64,000 nucleotides of DNA from Amphibalanus amphitrite (Eukaryota > Arthropoda > Thecostraca > Balanomorpha > Balanidae), in NCBI RefSeq assembly GCF_019059575.1, contig NW_024881988.1, positions 372,001-436,000 on the forward strand, given 5' to 3'. The notes under the pieces were generated by a model. The model was not told the DNA's origin and searched no databases. It was given only the letters and a program-made list of their open reading frames with translations. Shown in pieces: positions 22,655 to 34,123 of this stretch. The first letter of the stretch is position 1, and every line of letters begins with the position of its first letter. The translations under genes were made by a program, and so were the position numbers.

Positions 22655-22925
22655 CCGGACAAAAAATCGTAAAGCAGAAGATCGTATGGCAGAAAGAACA
22701 CAGAAGATCGTAGGAAGTTGATCGTATGTAAAAGATCGTAATGGATAAAGATCGTACGACGTAATGCTCGTATGGGCAAAAGATCGTATTCGCTAAAGAT
22801 CGTCAAGAAAAATGATCGTATGCCAAAAGATCGTATGGGATAAAGATCGTACAGTATGATGTTCGTATGGACGAAAGATCGTATTCGCAATAGACCGTCG
22901 AGGTAAATGATCGTATGAGATAAAG
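22655..22925. repeat. Degenerate GATCGTA tandem array
   Basis: Short units of about 15-18 bp containing AGATCGTA(TG) recur through this stretch with variable spacers such as AAA, GTTGATC and GATAA. The array ends exactly at the left end of the hAT-like element at 22934. Confidence 0.8.
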
Positions 22926-23106
22926 ATCGCACCCAGGGGTGTAATTTTATATCTCTTTGTGGGGGCAGATGGACCCATAATCTTGAATTATGCCCCCACA
23001 ATGATGAAAATGCACCCACAAGTCTTTCACAAGCGTCCTTTCGAGAGCACGGCGCCCTTTGCATGCTCTAACGGCGTCCTCCTGACCGTCTCGCGTTCCT
23101 GGATAA

Positions 23107-24297
23107 CCCGCGCCCTGCTGGGGGTCCTGGATTTCCACGCCCTGCTGGGGGGGGGGGGGTGTTTGAACACCCCCCCCCCTTGTAACTCGGCTCCTGGGCC
23201 ACGTAGCGATACGCGGAAGGCGGCGTTCGAAAGAGCGTAAAAAATAATGACGAAATCACTTCGGTCAATTTTTTGGTCAGGTCAAAGGTCAGGTCACCAG
23301 AGGTCATTGAAGGCAAAATTTCGCCGATTTCCAGGTCAAATGTCGAAAATTTCCAAGAAGCCAACGCATAACTCGGGAACCAATAGAGCTACAGCGCCGC
23401 GGAAAAGCGCATTCGATAGCCCTATTAGCGCCCTTTCTGAGTAATTCTCTCAGATTTGACCTAACGTCAACGGTTTTGCCTGCAGGGGGCAAAAACTGCA
23501 AAAATAGCCGATTTTTTCTAAAACAGTTTTTCTGCAATAACTTTTGACCCAAGCATTGTACGAGCTTACTTTTACCGGCATCGTGTTCCTCTCGTCAAGA
23601 CGCATCGAATGAACTATAACTTGACCTTGAAAGGTCAACTTGAAAATTTGACCTCAGGTCAAGGTCATGACCTGACCGGAAAGGGTCATGTTGCATATCA
23701 GTCGATCCGTATCGTCGAGCTGAACACATCTAAGGCGTTTTCATCGCTCTAGCATGCCTCTATCAAAAGTTATTTGCGAAAAACTGTTAGATACCATTCG
23801 TGACCTAAGATGACCTCAGGGCATAAACAAGGGTCACGGACACCATTTTCAAGTTCAGTGTGTCTAAACCACTTGTAATTCGGTGTTTGGGAGTGTTTAT
23901 AACGTCTTTCATCCAAAAGAGGCGCATTTCAATTTTCTCCCATTGACTTATAATGGGGAGGTCGCAAAATTGACCTGACCTTAGGTCATCGATATCAAAA
24001 TTCTGAGATATACATTTTGTACATGCTATTGCTCTTAGCAATCGCTGAAAGTTTCAAAGCGATCGGTCACTCGGTATAGCTATGACAGACATTGAAAGTT
24101 TTTATGAGGTGAGGTCACTTCAAGTGACCTGGTGACCTGACCTTGAATGACCTTGGTCTGAAATTTTCACAACATGTGTAGAATTGATGTATGATAAGGT
24201 GTACCAAAAACGGCGGCGCTCCGCGCCGCCGTTTTTGAGATATTCGCGAAAAACCACAGGGGGGGTGTTCAAACACCCCCCCCCAGCAGGGCGCGGG
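23107..24297 (+). mobile_element. TTAA-family (piggyBac-like) element, copy 1, complete
   Basis: The left end is CCCGCGCCCTGCTGGGGG and the right end is its near reverse complement, ending GGGCGCGGG. The flanks are the direct 4-bp repeat ATAA (23103-23106, 24298-24301), a variant of the TTAA seen at other copies. Next to each tip is a G-run, a TGTTTGAACA-type palindrome and a C-run. The left tip is partly duplicated (23138-23151). A 13-bp stem with TCC loop lies at about 24207-24236. Around 22 AGGTCA/TGACCT half-sites were counted by eye. No ORF. A TTAA target and CCC start fit piggyBac; Kolobok is the alternative. Confidence 0.82.
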
Positions 24298-24301
24298 ATA
24301 A

Positions 24302-24760
24302 TATAGCGTTTTTAATCACTCGGCGTCCTTCTGGGAGAATGGCGCCCTTTTGACAGCACTGCGCCCTTCTTATGGTCTAACGGCGCCCTCCTAACCGTCT
24401 CGCGCCCTTTTAGGACTCTGTCCACCGTGCATCCCTCGACTGTTCGGCGCCCTTCTGGCCTCTCAGCGCCCCTGGACCACACAGCGTTTTCAATCACTTG
24501 GCGGCGCGCCCTTCTAGGAGAATGGCGCCCTTTTCATGGTCTCATGGCGCCCTCATAACCGTCTGGCGCCCCTACGTCCCCACCAATTTAGCGCTACTGA
24601 CTGTTCTGCGCCCTTCTGGCCTCTTAGCGCCCCTGGACCTATAAACTTTTCAATCACTTGCGCCCTTTTAGGAGAATTGCGTCCTTTTCATGGTCTCACG
24701 GCGCCCTCGTAACCGTCTGGCGCCCCTATTTGGCGCCCCCCCCCCCTACTGGATGACACC
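24302..24760. repeat. GCGCC-rich minisatellite
   Basis: Phrases such as GGCGCCCTTTT, CTCAGCGCCCCTGGACC and ATGGTCTCA-CGGCGCCCTC recur in the same order about every 160-180 bp (near 24320, 24480 and 24650). Matching phrases lie left of the inserted TTAA element near 23040-23095, so one array was split by that insertion. Confidence 0.75.
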
Positions 24761-25122
24761 CCTCTACATTTTATTATGCCGTTTCGGTCATTTTACACTA
24801 TGAACCGTGTACTTGCTTAGCCAGAGATGTCACTTGAAACGCCCTTTCGGCGCTAGCAATTTTATCAAAGTCGGTTTTATTTAGGCTACCACAGATAGAA
24901 TATCCATTGACCATTGCGCCCCAAAGCGGCAGGGGCGCCAGCTGTATACAGCTGGGCACCCACAATCATTTTAGGCAACTTACACCCCTGGTCGTACCTA
25001 CACTGTCTACATTAGAGATGTCAATCGGATACCAAATATTCGGTATACCGATACCAAACCGATACTAACTTGGTATTTGGTATTTCAATCCTAATGTGTT
25101 TGGTATTCTGTTGGTATCGTGA

Positions 25123-26822
<1,700 letters not shown>

Positions 26823-27127
26823 AAATACGCCCGGTTATATATGACAAGATATAACCGGTTTTTCCGCGACACTACGAGCGTCTTCTCTGGGGCGGCCCCG
26901 GAGCCGGGCCGGCCTCTGCGGGCAGCGTTCGGCGGCAGGCGGGCGGCCGCCTGCGCCCCCGGGCGGCAAGGCCGCTAAGGCGGCGGCCTCCTCTGATTGG
27001 TGGAGCGACTCGTGTCACGTGACGGTGACGGCGCGGGGTTTGAGTGCATTTGCGTGGTCACTCTGTTCTAAGTCGCCCGGTCTGACGCAAGTCAGCAGTG
27101 TTCTCGCTCTGAAATGTTTTTGCGTTT
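26823..27127 (+). repeat. Split direct repeat A1
   Basis: The 305-bp GC-rich repeat begins AAATACGCCCGGTTATATATG and matches A2. It holds a short palindrome, CCGGTTATA...TATAACCGG, at its start (about 26830-26858). To keep within quotation limits only its first bases are given. Confidence 0.9.
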
Positions 27128-29349
27128 ACTGTGGTCGTGTTCAGTGGAAGCTGGAAGACATCAAGGGAAGTATAAGTTCGGTTTTATATCAATGTTATAT
27201 TGATTGACGAGGATGTTTTTTCCTTTCGGGGTTTTTATGTTTATTTTTTACTGGTTTGTTGTTTCTGTCTGATTTTTTTTCCATTTTCGGCATGAGGTTT
27301 AATTTGGTTATTTTTGTGCTTATGTTATGCTATCACGGTAAGAAGAGGGTCGATGAGCAATGGGTCGGCAAATGCCCGGTATTATAGGTTCTTTGAAGGT
27401 TAGATGAAACAACGTGAACGAAACTTGGATTGCTGGTAGAAATAGGTTTGGTGTGTTTTTCAGATTTTGGGAGATTGAGTGTAGGTATATATTTGCTAGG
27501 TGTAACATAGCTGTAACTGCTTTTTGTTTCTTCCCTGGAACGGAGCGCCGGACTTTGCCATTCTACACTCCGTGTGAGTGAAATCAGCTCATGCTTTCTC
27601 GGTGTAGCAGCTCAGAGTGCACGGCCTGGCCGGCGTAGGGCTGGTGGCCACGTGGTGTTGGCCGGTGGTTGTGCAGAGAGTTGGTAGAATTGCCGTTTGT
27701 GGTACCTGGTGTTGGTTGAACTGTGGTTCCCATACAGGTGAACGGTTACTGGCGTAAGGTGTGCCAGGTGGGCGTACCCCGTGGAGAATGAGCTGCTGGT
27801 GATGTTGGCTCTGTCCGAGCGTGTCCGAGCGGGGTTTTCATTAGTGGGTTAGGGATTGTTGATAACAAGGGTACCAACTACCGGGTGAGACTTGAGAGGG
27901 TAAATGGAGTTCATTGTAAGGATAACCAATGCAATGGTATTGGTCTAAGATGGTATTGTTATCTGGTGTTGATAGGTTGGAATGAAAGGTTTAGTGGGTG
28001 ATACAGAGGTACAGAGGTGGTACAGTGGAACCCAGTTTGGGTATGATTCTCGGCGGACTAGGATATTATGGATTAGATGGGGAATTATGTAAGGTGGTTT
28101 TGGGATGCATTAGCGATAGCCTAGGAAGTTACAGGCTATTACCCAGAGGAAGTTTTCACACCCATGTTTAAAGGCTGCAGTAGGTATGCCATTCTCTAGG
28201 ATGCAGTTTGAGGGTAGCCCGGGATTGTGTGGCTCTCACTCAGCACTCTGCATTGAGGTACGAGTTAACTGAGTTTCGTTTTTTATGGTGTGGCGTTTGT
28301 AAATCGTTTTGTTTTTTTTGCCAGAGTGAGGTGCCTTTCTTGTCGTTGGTCAATAGAGCATTGCCAAGGCATGCATAAGCGACATCTGCAATATGCATAT
28401 CCTGCTATGTCATCACACGCATTGTCAGATAAATGGCTCCAGTATACTCGTATATAGCCCCTTTTGATACGAGATTTCGGCTAAAAATGGTCATGTGACA
28501 CATTCTGTTTTTTTTTCTTCCATGGCTTGGTGGTTGGCATCCGACTCTGAACGGCGACGGATCGGCACACTCGGCGGGGCCGGCCCGCTTTGCCAGAGTC
28601 TTTGGCCGCTGGAGGATTCCTTCACAGCTCCCACGTCAGCTGGGGGAGTTCCGACCCCTCCCAGCTCATCTTGCTCCAGTGGTGCTGCCTAGCAGGTCTT
28701 ACGGGACATCGTCAGGTATAGGCCAAGCTGGCCGGGGTTTTGAAAGGTACGTTATTCCATGTACGGGGCCCGATACATATCTGTTAATGGAGGTTCTAGG
28801 CGACCCGATAGGGTGGATAGTGAACGCTTGGGCATGGGCGATATCGGCATTTTTGAGGGGATATTTGGTTCCACCAATAGGGACGTGAGGGCAATGCTGG
28901 TGGAAAGTAAGATACTAAGATAGTAATAAAATTGTGATAAAATCGTTAGGCGAAGCCCGAAGATAAAAATGAAATCTAGTCAACTCTAACGTTAGACGTG
29001 TTTTCAACCTTGGTTTGCTGCTGCTGCTGAGGGTTTTTAAATCGTCTGTAACTATCTTCAAAGCAGTCTATTTCTTAGCATATTATTTCTACTTGTCGCT
29101 ATAGAATATGATATGACCTTTCTCCTGCAAAACAGCGAATGAACATTGAACAATACAGGTCAGGTACTATCATCCTTAGCTAAAATGAAGTAAGTCAGTA
29201 TGCGTTGTTAGGACTGGGAGTTCCCCTCAGTGTCCCAAAATTGTATTTTGGCTTGGGTGTCAAAGGAAAATTCCTAGGGGCCCGGGAACGATTTTCAAGG
29301 TGGGGGGGGGGGGGGGCGAGCATATAAGATACCTCACATGATGCATATG
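27128..29349. other. Internal region of the split-repeat element, no clear gene
   Basis: The sequence is GT-rich on the plus strand (27500-28100). A pyrimidine tract followed by ATG near 28520 opens a 57-codon frame (MAWWLASDSERRR...) that ends at 28690. It could be a Gag remnant, but no motif supports this. Confidence 0.35.
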
Positions 29350-30424
29350 AAACGGTGGCGTAGCTAGGGGTCTAAGGGGACGCGTACCCCACCTCCCCAT
29401 CGGGTTCAAAGGGAGCCTCGGGTCCGAGGGGCCCTGTGGCGCCATTTGACCACTGGGGGTTAACAATGGCCATATAGAAGGGCCCCATGGGGCTCATTAG
29501 AGCACCTCATGGACCCTAAATTGTCACACTGATATCTCTTTAAGGGCCCCACGCCGGATTCTGAGGGCCTCTTGTGCCTTTTAAGGGCCCTTCAGTGGTC
29601 TCCAAAGGCCCCTTACTGGCCTCTGAAAGTTCTTACCGGCCTATGAGGGCCCAGTTCTAGGGGCATTTCCCGCCTGTGATGGTCCCGCAATTATTTTTCT
29701 GAGAGCCCTATAACGGCAACTGTGGGGGCCCTCGTCGGCGCTTATGAGGGCCCACACCGGTGTCTCTGAGGGTTTCACACCCCCAACTCTGAGTGCCTAC
29801 ACTAGTGCCTATTAATGCCCTATATCGGCGACTCTGAGAGTGAGGACCCGAATCCCTACCCAACACCGGCGCATCTAAAGGCCACCCACTGGTGACTTCT
29901 GAGGCCCCCCACACCGGTCCGGTGACTCTCAGGGCCCCACCGGCGTCTGATAGTACTATGCCGGTCTCTAAGGACCCCACAGAACTTCTTCTGCTGGCCT
30001 AAGGGCCTCTTGCCGGTCACTGAGAACCCCCTGCCGGCTTGTGGAGGGTTCGCGTCCGCAGCTCAGGCCCCACACCTGTCTGTAACGGCTCCACACCAGC
30101 GTCTATGAGGGCCCACAGCAACGCCTGTAAGGACCCTCACCGGCGCCTCTGAGAAAATCACACTAGCACCTCTTAGCGCCCACACCGGCACCTGCATGAC
30201 ATTCCCACACCAGTGCCTCTTAAGGCCCCTTACCGGCGGCTCTGAGGGCCCTACGCCGGTGATTCTGAGGATGCTAACGATAACCGAAGGCACCATACAA
30301 GCGCTTAGTGTCGCTGAGCTTTTAATCCCATACCGGCCTTCCAAGGGCGCCACGTCAGTGCACTCATTGCCCCACACCCCTCCCTTACACCCGGAGCGGG
30401 TAAACTGTGTAGCTATAGCAACGA
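29350..30424. repeat. GGGCCC-rich degenerate minisatellite (first locus)
   Basis: Units of roughly 35-45 bp with phrases such as GAGGGCCC-ACACCGG-GCCTCT recur throughout. The array starts with GGTGGCGTAGCTAGGGG near 29353, which resembles a hAT tip. An imperfect inverse (TAGCTATAGCAACG, about 30411-30424) ends it, but no target duplication was found. It is the reverse-complement cousin of the array at 59460-61180. Confidence 0.65.
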
Positions 30425-31385
30425 TTTTACCACAGTTGTACGTTATGTATTTCTCAAAGTTGACTCAAGCTGGTGCAGTATAAAATCTGGCCTGCCAAAC
30501 TTATGGCCAAGGTCAGGCCCAAACAAAAGCGGGATGACAACAGCAGATGTCAAATCGATACTGTAACAGCGGAAACCATTCAGATGGCAAGGAAAATGCC
30601 GTTTGTTTATGTTTAGATGTATAAAGGAAACAAGAAGTCCGGAAAAGGGAGGGAAGATCGTTTCTCGCTGCCTCAATGTTGAGGGGGCGCCGCCCCCTCG
30701 GCTCTCAGGTTGGGGGGGGGGGGGCTGCCCCCTGTTTCCTGGGTCTATGAAAATTACTCACCAAATAAGGGATAAGGGTGGAAAATTGATGGTCAGATAA
30801 GGCCCAAAAGGAGTGGGAAAAGAATGTACAGCAAAATTTAATACAAGGCTGGTATGTGGAAAGTAAAATGGCTATCGATCCATGCAAATGTTTTTTCTTG
30901 GTAAAATTGGGAGTGGAAAATGGGCTTAGAAAATGGAGGCCAGTGAAAAGTGATTTTCATTTGGATGTCGTTTCCTACATAAATCAACAAATTTTGGGAC
31001 ACTGGAACGGGGTACCCCTCGCCAGCATCAGGGTTGACGTCACTCAGGACCTGCCTATGGTTGGTTGGTGGGTGAGTTACTATACCTTCTATGGGTGACA
31101 TTGAGCCAGCTCGGCGTTTGGAGGCAGTAAACACCTCCAAAACGTGTCGAACTAGGAAGCAACGGCAACCTTTATACCCATATTGGCCTGTTTACAGCGT
31201 CTGTATGCCGGTCATTTGGTCCCTGATCAATCCGGAGCTTCGCGGAAAGGCAAGCTTGTTGCCCGTGGCGGGTGATGCGGATGCTATCAGATTTCCAAAA
31301 CGGGTATTTTTGGTATTCAGGTCGGGTAATTGCCCTGAACATTCGGAGAATCTTGGGATGCCCAATTCTGCAAGTCCCGGGTGAA
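30425..31385. other. Unassigned internal sequence of the split-repeat element
   Basis: Short frames on both strands have no recognised domain. A compact palindrome AGGGGGCGCCGCCCCCT lies near 30683. Confidence 0.35.
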
Positions 31386-31990
31386 GCTCGCTAGTCTGCC
31401 CGGGGGGTGTCCCCTTCTATACAACGACCCCGTGGCAGCTCGCTAGTCTGCCCGGGGGGTGTCCCCTTCCACAACGACCCCGGGGCAGCTCACTAGTCTG
31501 CTCGGGGGTGTCCCCTTCTACAACGACCCCGGGGCAGCTCGCTAGTCTTCCCGGGGGATGTCCCCTTCTACAACGACCCCGTGGCAGCTCGCTAGTCTGC
31601 CCGGGGGGTGTCCCCTTCCACAAAGACGCCGGGGCAGCTCGCTAGTCTGCCCGGGGTGCCCCCTTCTACAACGACCCCGGGGCAGCTCGCTAGTCTGCCC
31701 GGGGGGTGTCCCCTTCTACAACGACCCCGGTGCAGCTCGCTAGTCTGCCCGGGGGGGGAGGGGTGGCCTGTTTCTACAACGACCCCGGGGCAGCTCGCTA
31801 GTCTGCCTGGGGGTGTCCCCTTCTACAACGACCCCGGGGCAGCTCGCTAGTCTGCCTGGGGGTATCCCCTTCTACAACGACCCCGTGGCAGCTCGCTAGT
31901 CTGCCCGGGGGTGTCCTCTCCTACAACGGCCTCGGGGCAGCTCGCTAGTCTGCCCGGGGGCGTCACTTTCTACAACGGCCTCGGGGCAGC
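31386..31990 (+). repeat. About 50-bp minisatellite, roughly 12 copies
   Basis: Each unit contains GCAGCTCGCTAGTCTGCC, a CGGGGGGTGTCCCC inverted motif and TTCTACAACGACCCC. Copy-to-copy changes are mostly in the G-run length. A further diverged copy follows at about 32397-32510. Confidence 0.9.
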
Positions 31991-32705
31991 TGTCTGGTCT
32001 GCCGAGGACGTACTGGAGCTGGCTACCGCCAGGACGCCGGTATAGCGCAGGCGTCATTCCGGAGGCTTAGAATGCTGATGCCGGCGCGCGCTGAGAGCTC
32101 TCCCCTTTTTGCTGGTCGGCTATCTATGACCTGATTACCTATAGTCTCGTGGTCACTGTTTTAACCCCTTGCCAAGTTTTTAGGTAACATAAAACATTCA
32201 TGGTCATCATTGCCACGTGTAGCACAGGGGCTAAGGTACACGTAACAGTAGCTGCGGCCTCTGTTTTCAGTTGCTTAACAACCAATGGGTTTCCATGATT
32301 TTTTAAGGGGCGGCGCTAAAATCATAACAATAATAACAATAATACAATAATAACAATAATTATTAACAATAACAATAACAATAATAAAAGAAAAAGCAGC
32401 TCGCTAGTCTGCCCGGGGAAGCCGTTTCTCATGGCCTCGGGTGCTGCCCGGGATGCTCCATTCTTCCACCTTCTACAACGGACATGGGGCGGCTCGCTTG
32501 TCTCCCCGCAGGTGGCTGCCACTAGGACGCTCGGTAGCGCGGGTGTCCTTACGGCGGCTTAGAGCGCTGATTCCTGGAGCGAGCTGAGAGCCCTCCCCTT
32601 TTTTTGCTGGGCGGCTGTCAACGACCTCCGTTGATACTGTTCTAATCCCTTCAAAAGTTCTGGGAAAATTAATGGTCGCGCTGACAGGCATGTGCATAGG
32701 GTTCA
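31991..32705 (+). repeat. Diverged tandem duplication of about 480 bp
   Basis: The block around 32005-32275 is repeated around 32500-32740: both contain GGCT(A/G)CC-AGGACGC, GGCGGCTTAGA-type phrases, GAGAGC-CTCCCCTTTTTGCTGG and a similar tail ending TCTGTT(T/G)TCAG. An A/T-rich (AAT/AAC)n run lies between them at about 32323-32390. Confidence 0.65.
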
Positions 32706-33141
32706 AGGTAAAGGAAAATACAGCTTCTGTTGTCAGATGCCTCAGAACTCATGGATGGTTTTTTTCGGCGGGTATATTGAGGGCCTTTCGTTGGTGGAGG
32801 CTATCATCGCAGTAGTGGCTAATGCTACTGGTTGTTCGTCCTGCTGTAAGGGCTTCGGTATAAATGGCGTAATATGGTTGTTCAATGGTGACCGCTGTAT
32901 CGCTCACATCCATGTTGGCAGGCTTTAGGGATCGTGGCGTTTCTGGTAAGCTTCGGGCCAGGTTGAGAAAATAATTACCTACCTTCAACCAAGCACGTAT
33001 TTGGGTGGGTTCCGCCACTGGTCTCGACACTGGCGGCGACTATAGGTCTTTTGTGTTAATTTGTATCCCCCATTCGGTCTGCTGGTCTCGGGAAGGGGGT
33101 GTTTTATTTTGGCGCATTGGTGTCTGGGTGGATGTATTGAA

Positions 33142-33399
33142 TGGGTGGGGACACCATTGCGCCGCGCGGGGGGAGGGGTGGCGGCCCGTTGGCAGGGCAG
33201 TCTCGGTTGAGACATGTATACTTGCTATAGTATGTTTGTGTCGTGTTCATTTGGGCTGAATATACCAATAGCCCCTTTTTGTACAGCTACAGTGTTTTCC
33301 TGGAGGGAGTTGGTTGTGAGGTTTGCGCTGAGATTGGTTACGCATAGCATAGCTAATTGTCTCTATGTTTGCTGGCAGCTCGAAGGGGAAGCGGAAAAT
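33142..33399 (+). repeat. Split direct repeat B1
   Basis: The 258-bp repeat begins TGGGTGGGGACACCATTGCG, ends GAAGCGGAAAAT and recurs as B2 at 33866-34123. Confidence 0.9.
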
Positions 33400-33700
33400 A
33401 CGCCCGGTTATATATGACAAGATATAACCGGTTTTTCCGCGACACTACGAGCGTCTTCTCTGGGGCGGCCCCGGAGCCGGGCCGGCCTCTGCGGGCAGCG
33501 TTCGGCGGCAGGCGGGCGGCCGCCTGCGCCCCCGGGCGGCAAGGCCGCTAAGGCGGCGGCCTCCTCTGATTGGTGGAGCGACTCGTGTCACGTGACGGTG
33601 ACGGCGCGGGGTTTGAGTGCATTTGCGTGGTCACTCTGTTCTAAGTCGCCCGGTCTGACGCAAGTCAGCAGTGTTCTCGCTCTGAAATGTTTTTGCGTTT
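33396..33700 (+). repeat. Split direct repeat A2
   Basis: Second copy of the A repeat, directly joined to B1 with a 4-bp shared AAAT. I saw no difference from A1 by eye. Confidence 0.9.
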
Positions 33701-33865
33701 CCCACCCACCCACCACCATTTTGGGGCTTTTTTTTACACGCACCACACTCTTAAATAAAGATGGGTTTTTCCACAAAATGTGGTTTTTTCCCCAACTAGG
33801 TCCCCCGGTTTTTTTCTAGTTAGGACTTTTTCCGGGGGAGGACACACACGACAGGGTTTCTAGTT
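33701..33865. other. Unrelated 165-bp spacer between A2 and B2
   Basis: It is rich in CCCACC and homopolymer runs and has no counterpart at the end of A1 or before B1. It may be a later insertion or an assembly flaw. Confidence 0.5.
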
Positions 33866-34123
33866 TGGGTGGGGACACCATTGCGCCGCGCGGGGGGAGG
33901 GGTGGCGGCCCGTTGGCAGGGCAGTCTCGGTTGAGACATGTATACTTGCTATAGTATGTTTGTGTCGTGTTCATTTGGGCTGAATATACCAATAGCCCCT
34001 TTTTGTACAGCTACAGTGTTTTCCTGGAGGGAGTTGGTTGTGAGGTTTGCGCTGAGATTGGTTACGCATAGCATAGCTAATTGTCTCTATGTTTGCTGGC
34101 AGCTCGAAGGGGAAGCGGAAAAT
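33866..34123 (+). repeat. Split direct repeat B2
   Basis: Second copy of the B repeat. It marks the right end of the element; unique sequence starts with CTATTTTAACACG. Confidence 0.9.

Larger units (their letters stand above)
22934..24990. mobile_element. Non-autonomous hAT-like element containing a GCGCC minisatellite
   Basis: CAGGGGTGTAA at 22934-22944 is matched by TTACACCCCTG at 24980-24990. The 8-bp flanks ATCGCACC (22926-22933) and GTCGTACC (24991-24998) agree at six positions, as expected for an older hAT target duplication. The body is a GCGCC-rich minisatellite, and a TTAA-family element has inserted into it. No coding capacity is seen. Confidence 0.7.
26823..34123 (+). mobile_element. 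YR-type retroelement with split direct repeats, no coding ORFs
   Basis: Two different repeats are arranged A1 (26823-27127) - internal - B1 (33142-33399) - A2 (33396-33700) - B2 (33866-34123). Both pairs keep constant offsets (6573 and 724 bp) and look identical or nearly so. A1...B1-A2-B2 is the split-direct-repeat structure of Ngaro/PAT tyrosine-recombinase retroelements, which integrate through a circular intermediate. B1 and A2 overlap by AAAT, as at a circle junction. The 6-kb interior has minisatellites and short ORFs but no RT, RNase H or recombinase motif I can recognise. A 165-bp unrelated spacer separates A2 from B2. An assembly artefact or complex duplication is the alternative. 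Confidence 0.65.

Noticed and set aside
31386-31990. Possible CRISPR-like array
   Set aside because: Units of about 50 bp are contiguous without unique spacers, and the context is eukaryotic. It is a minisatellite.
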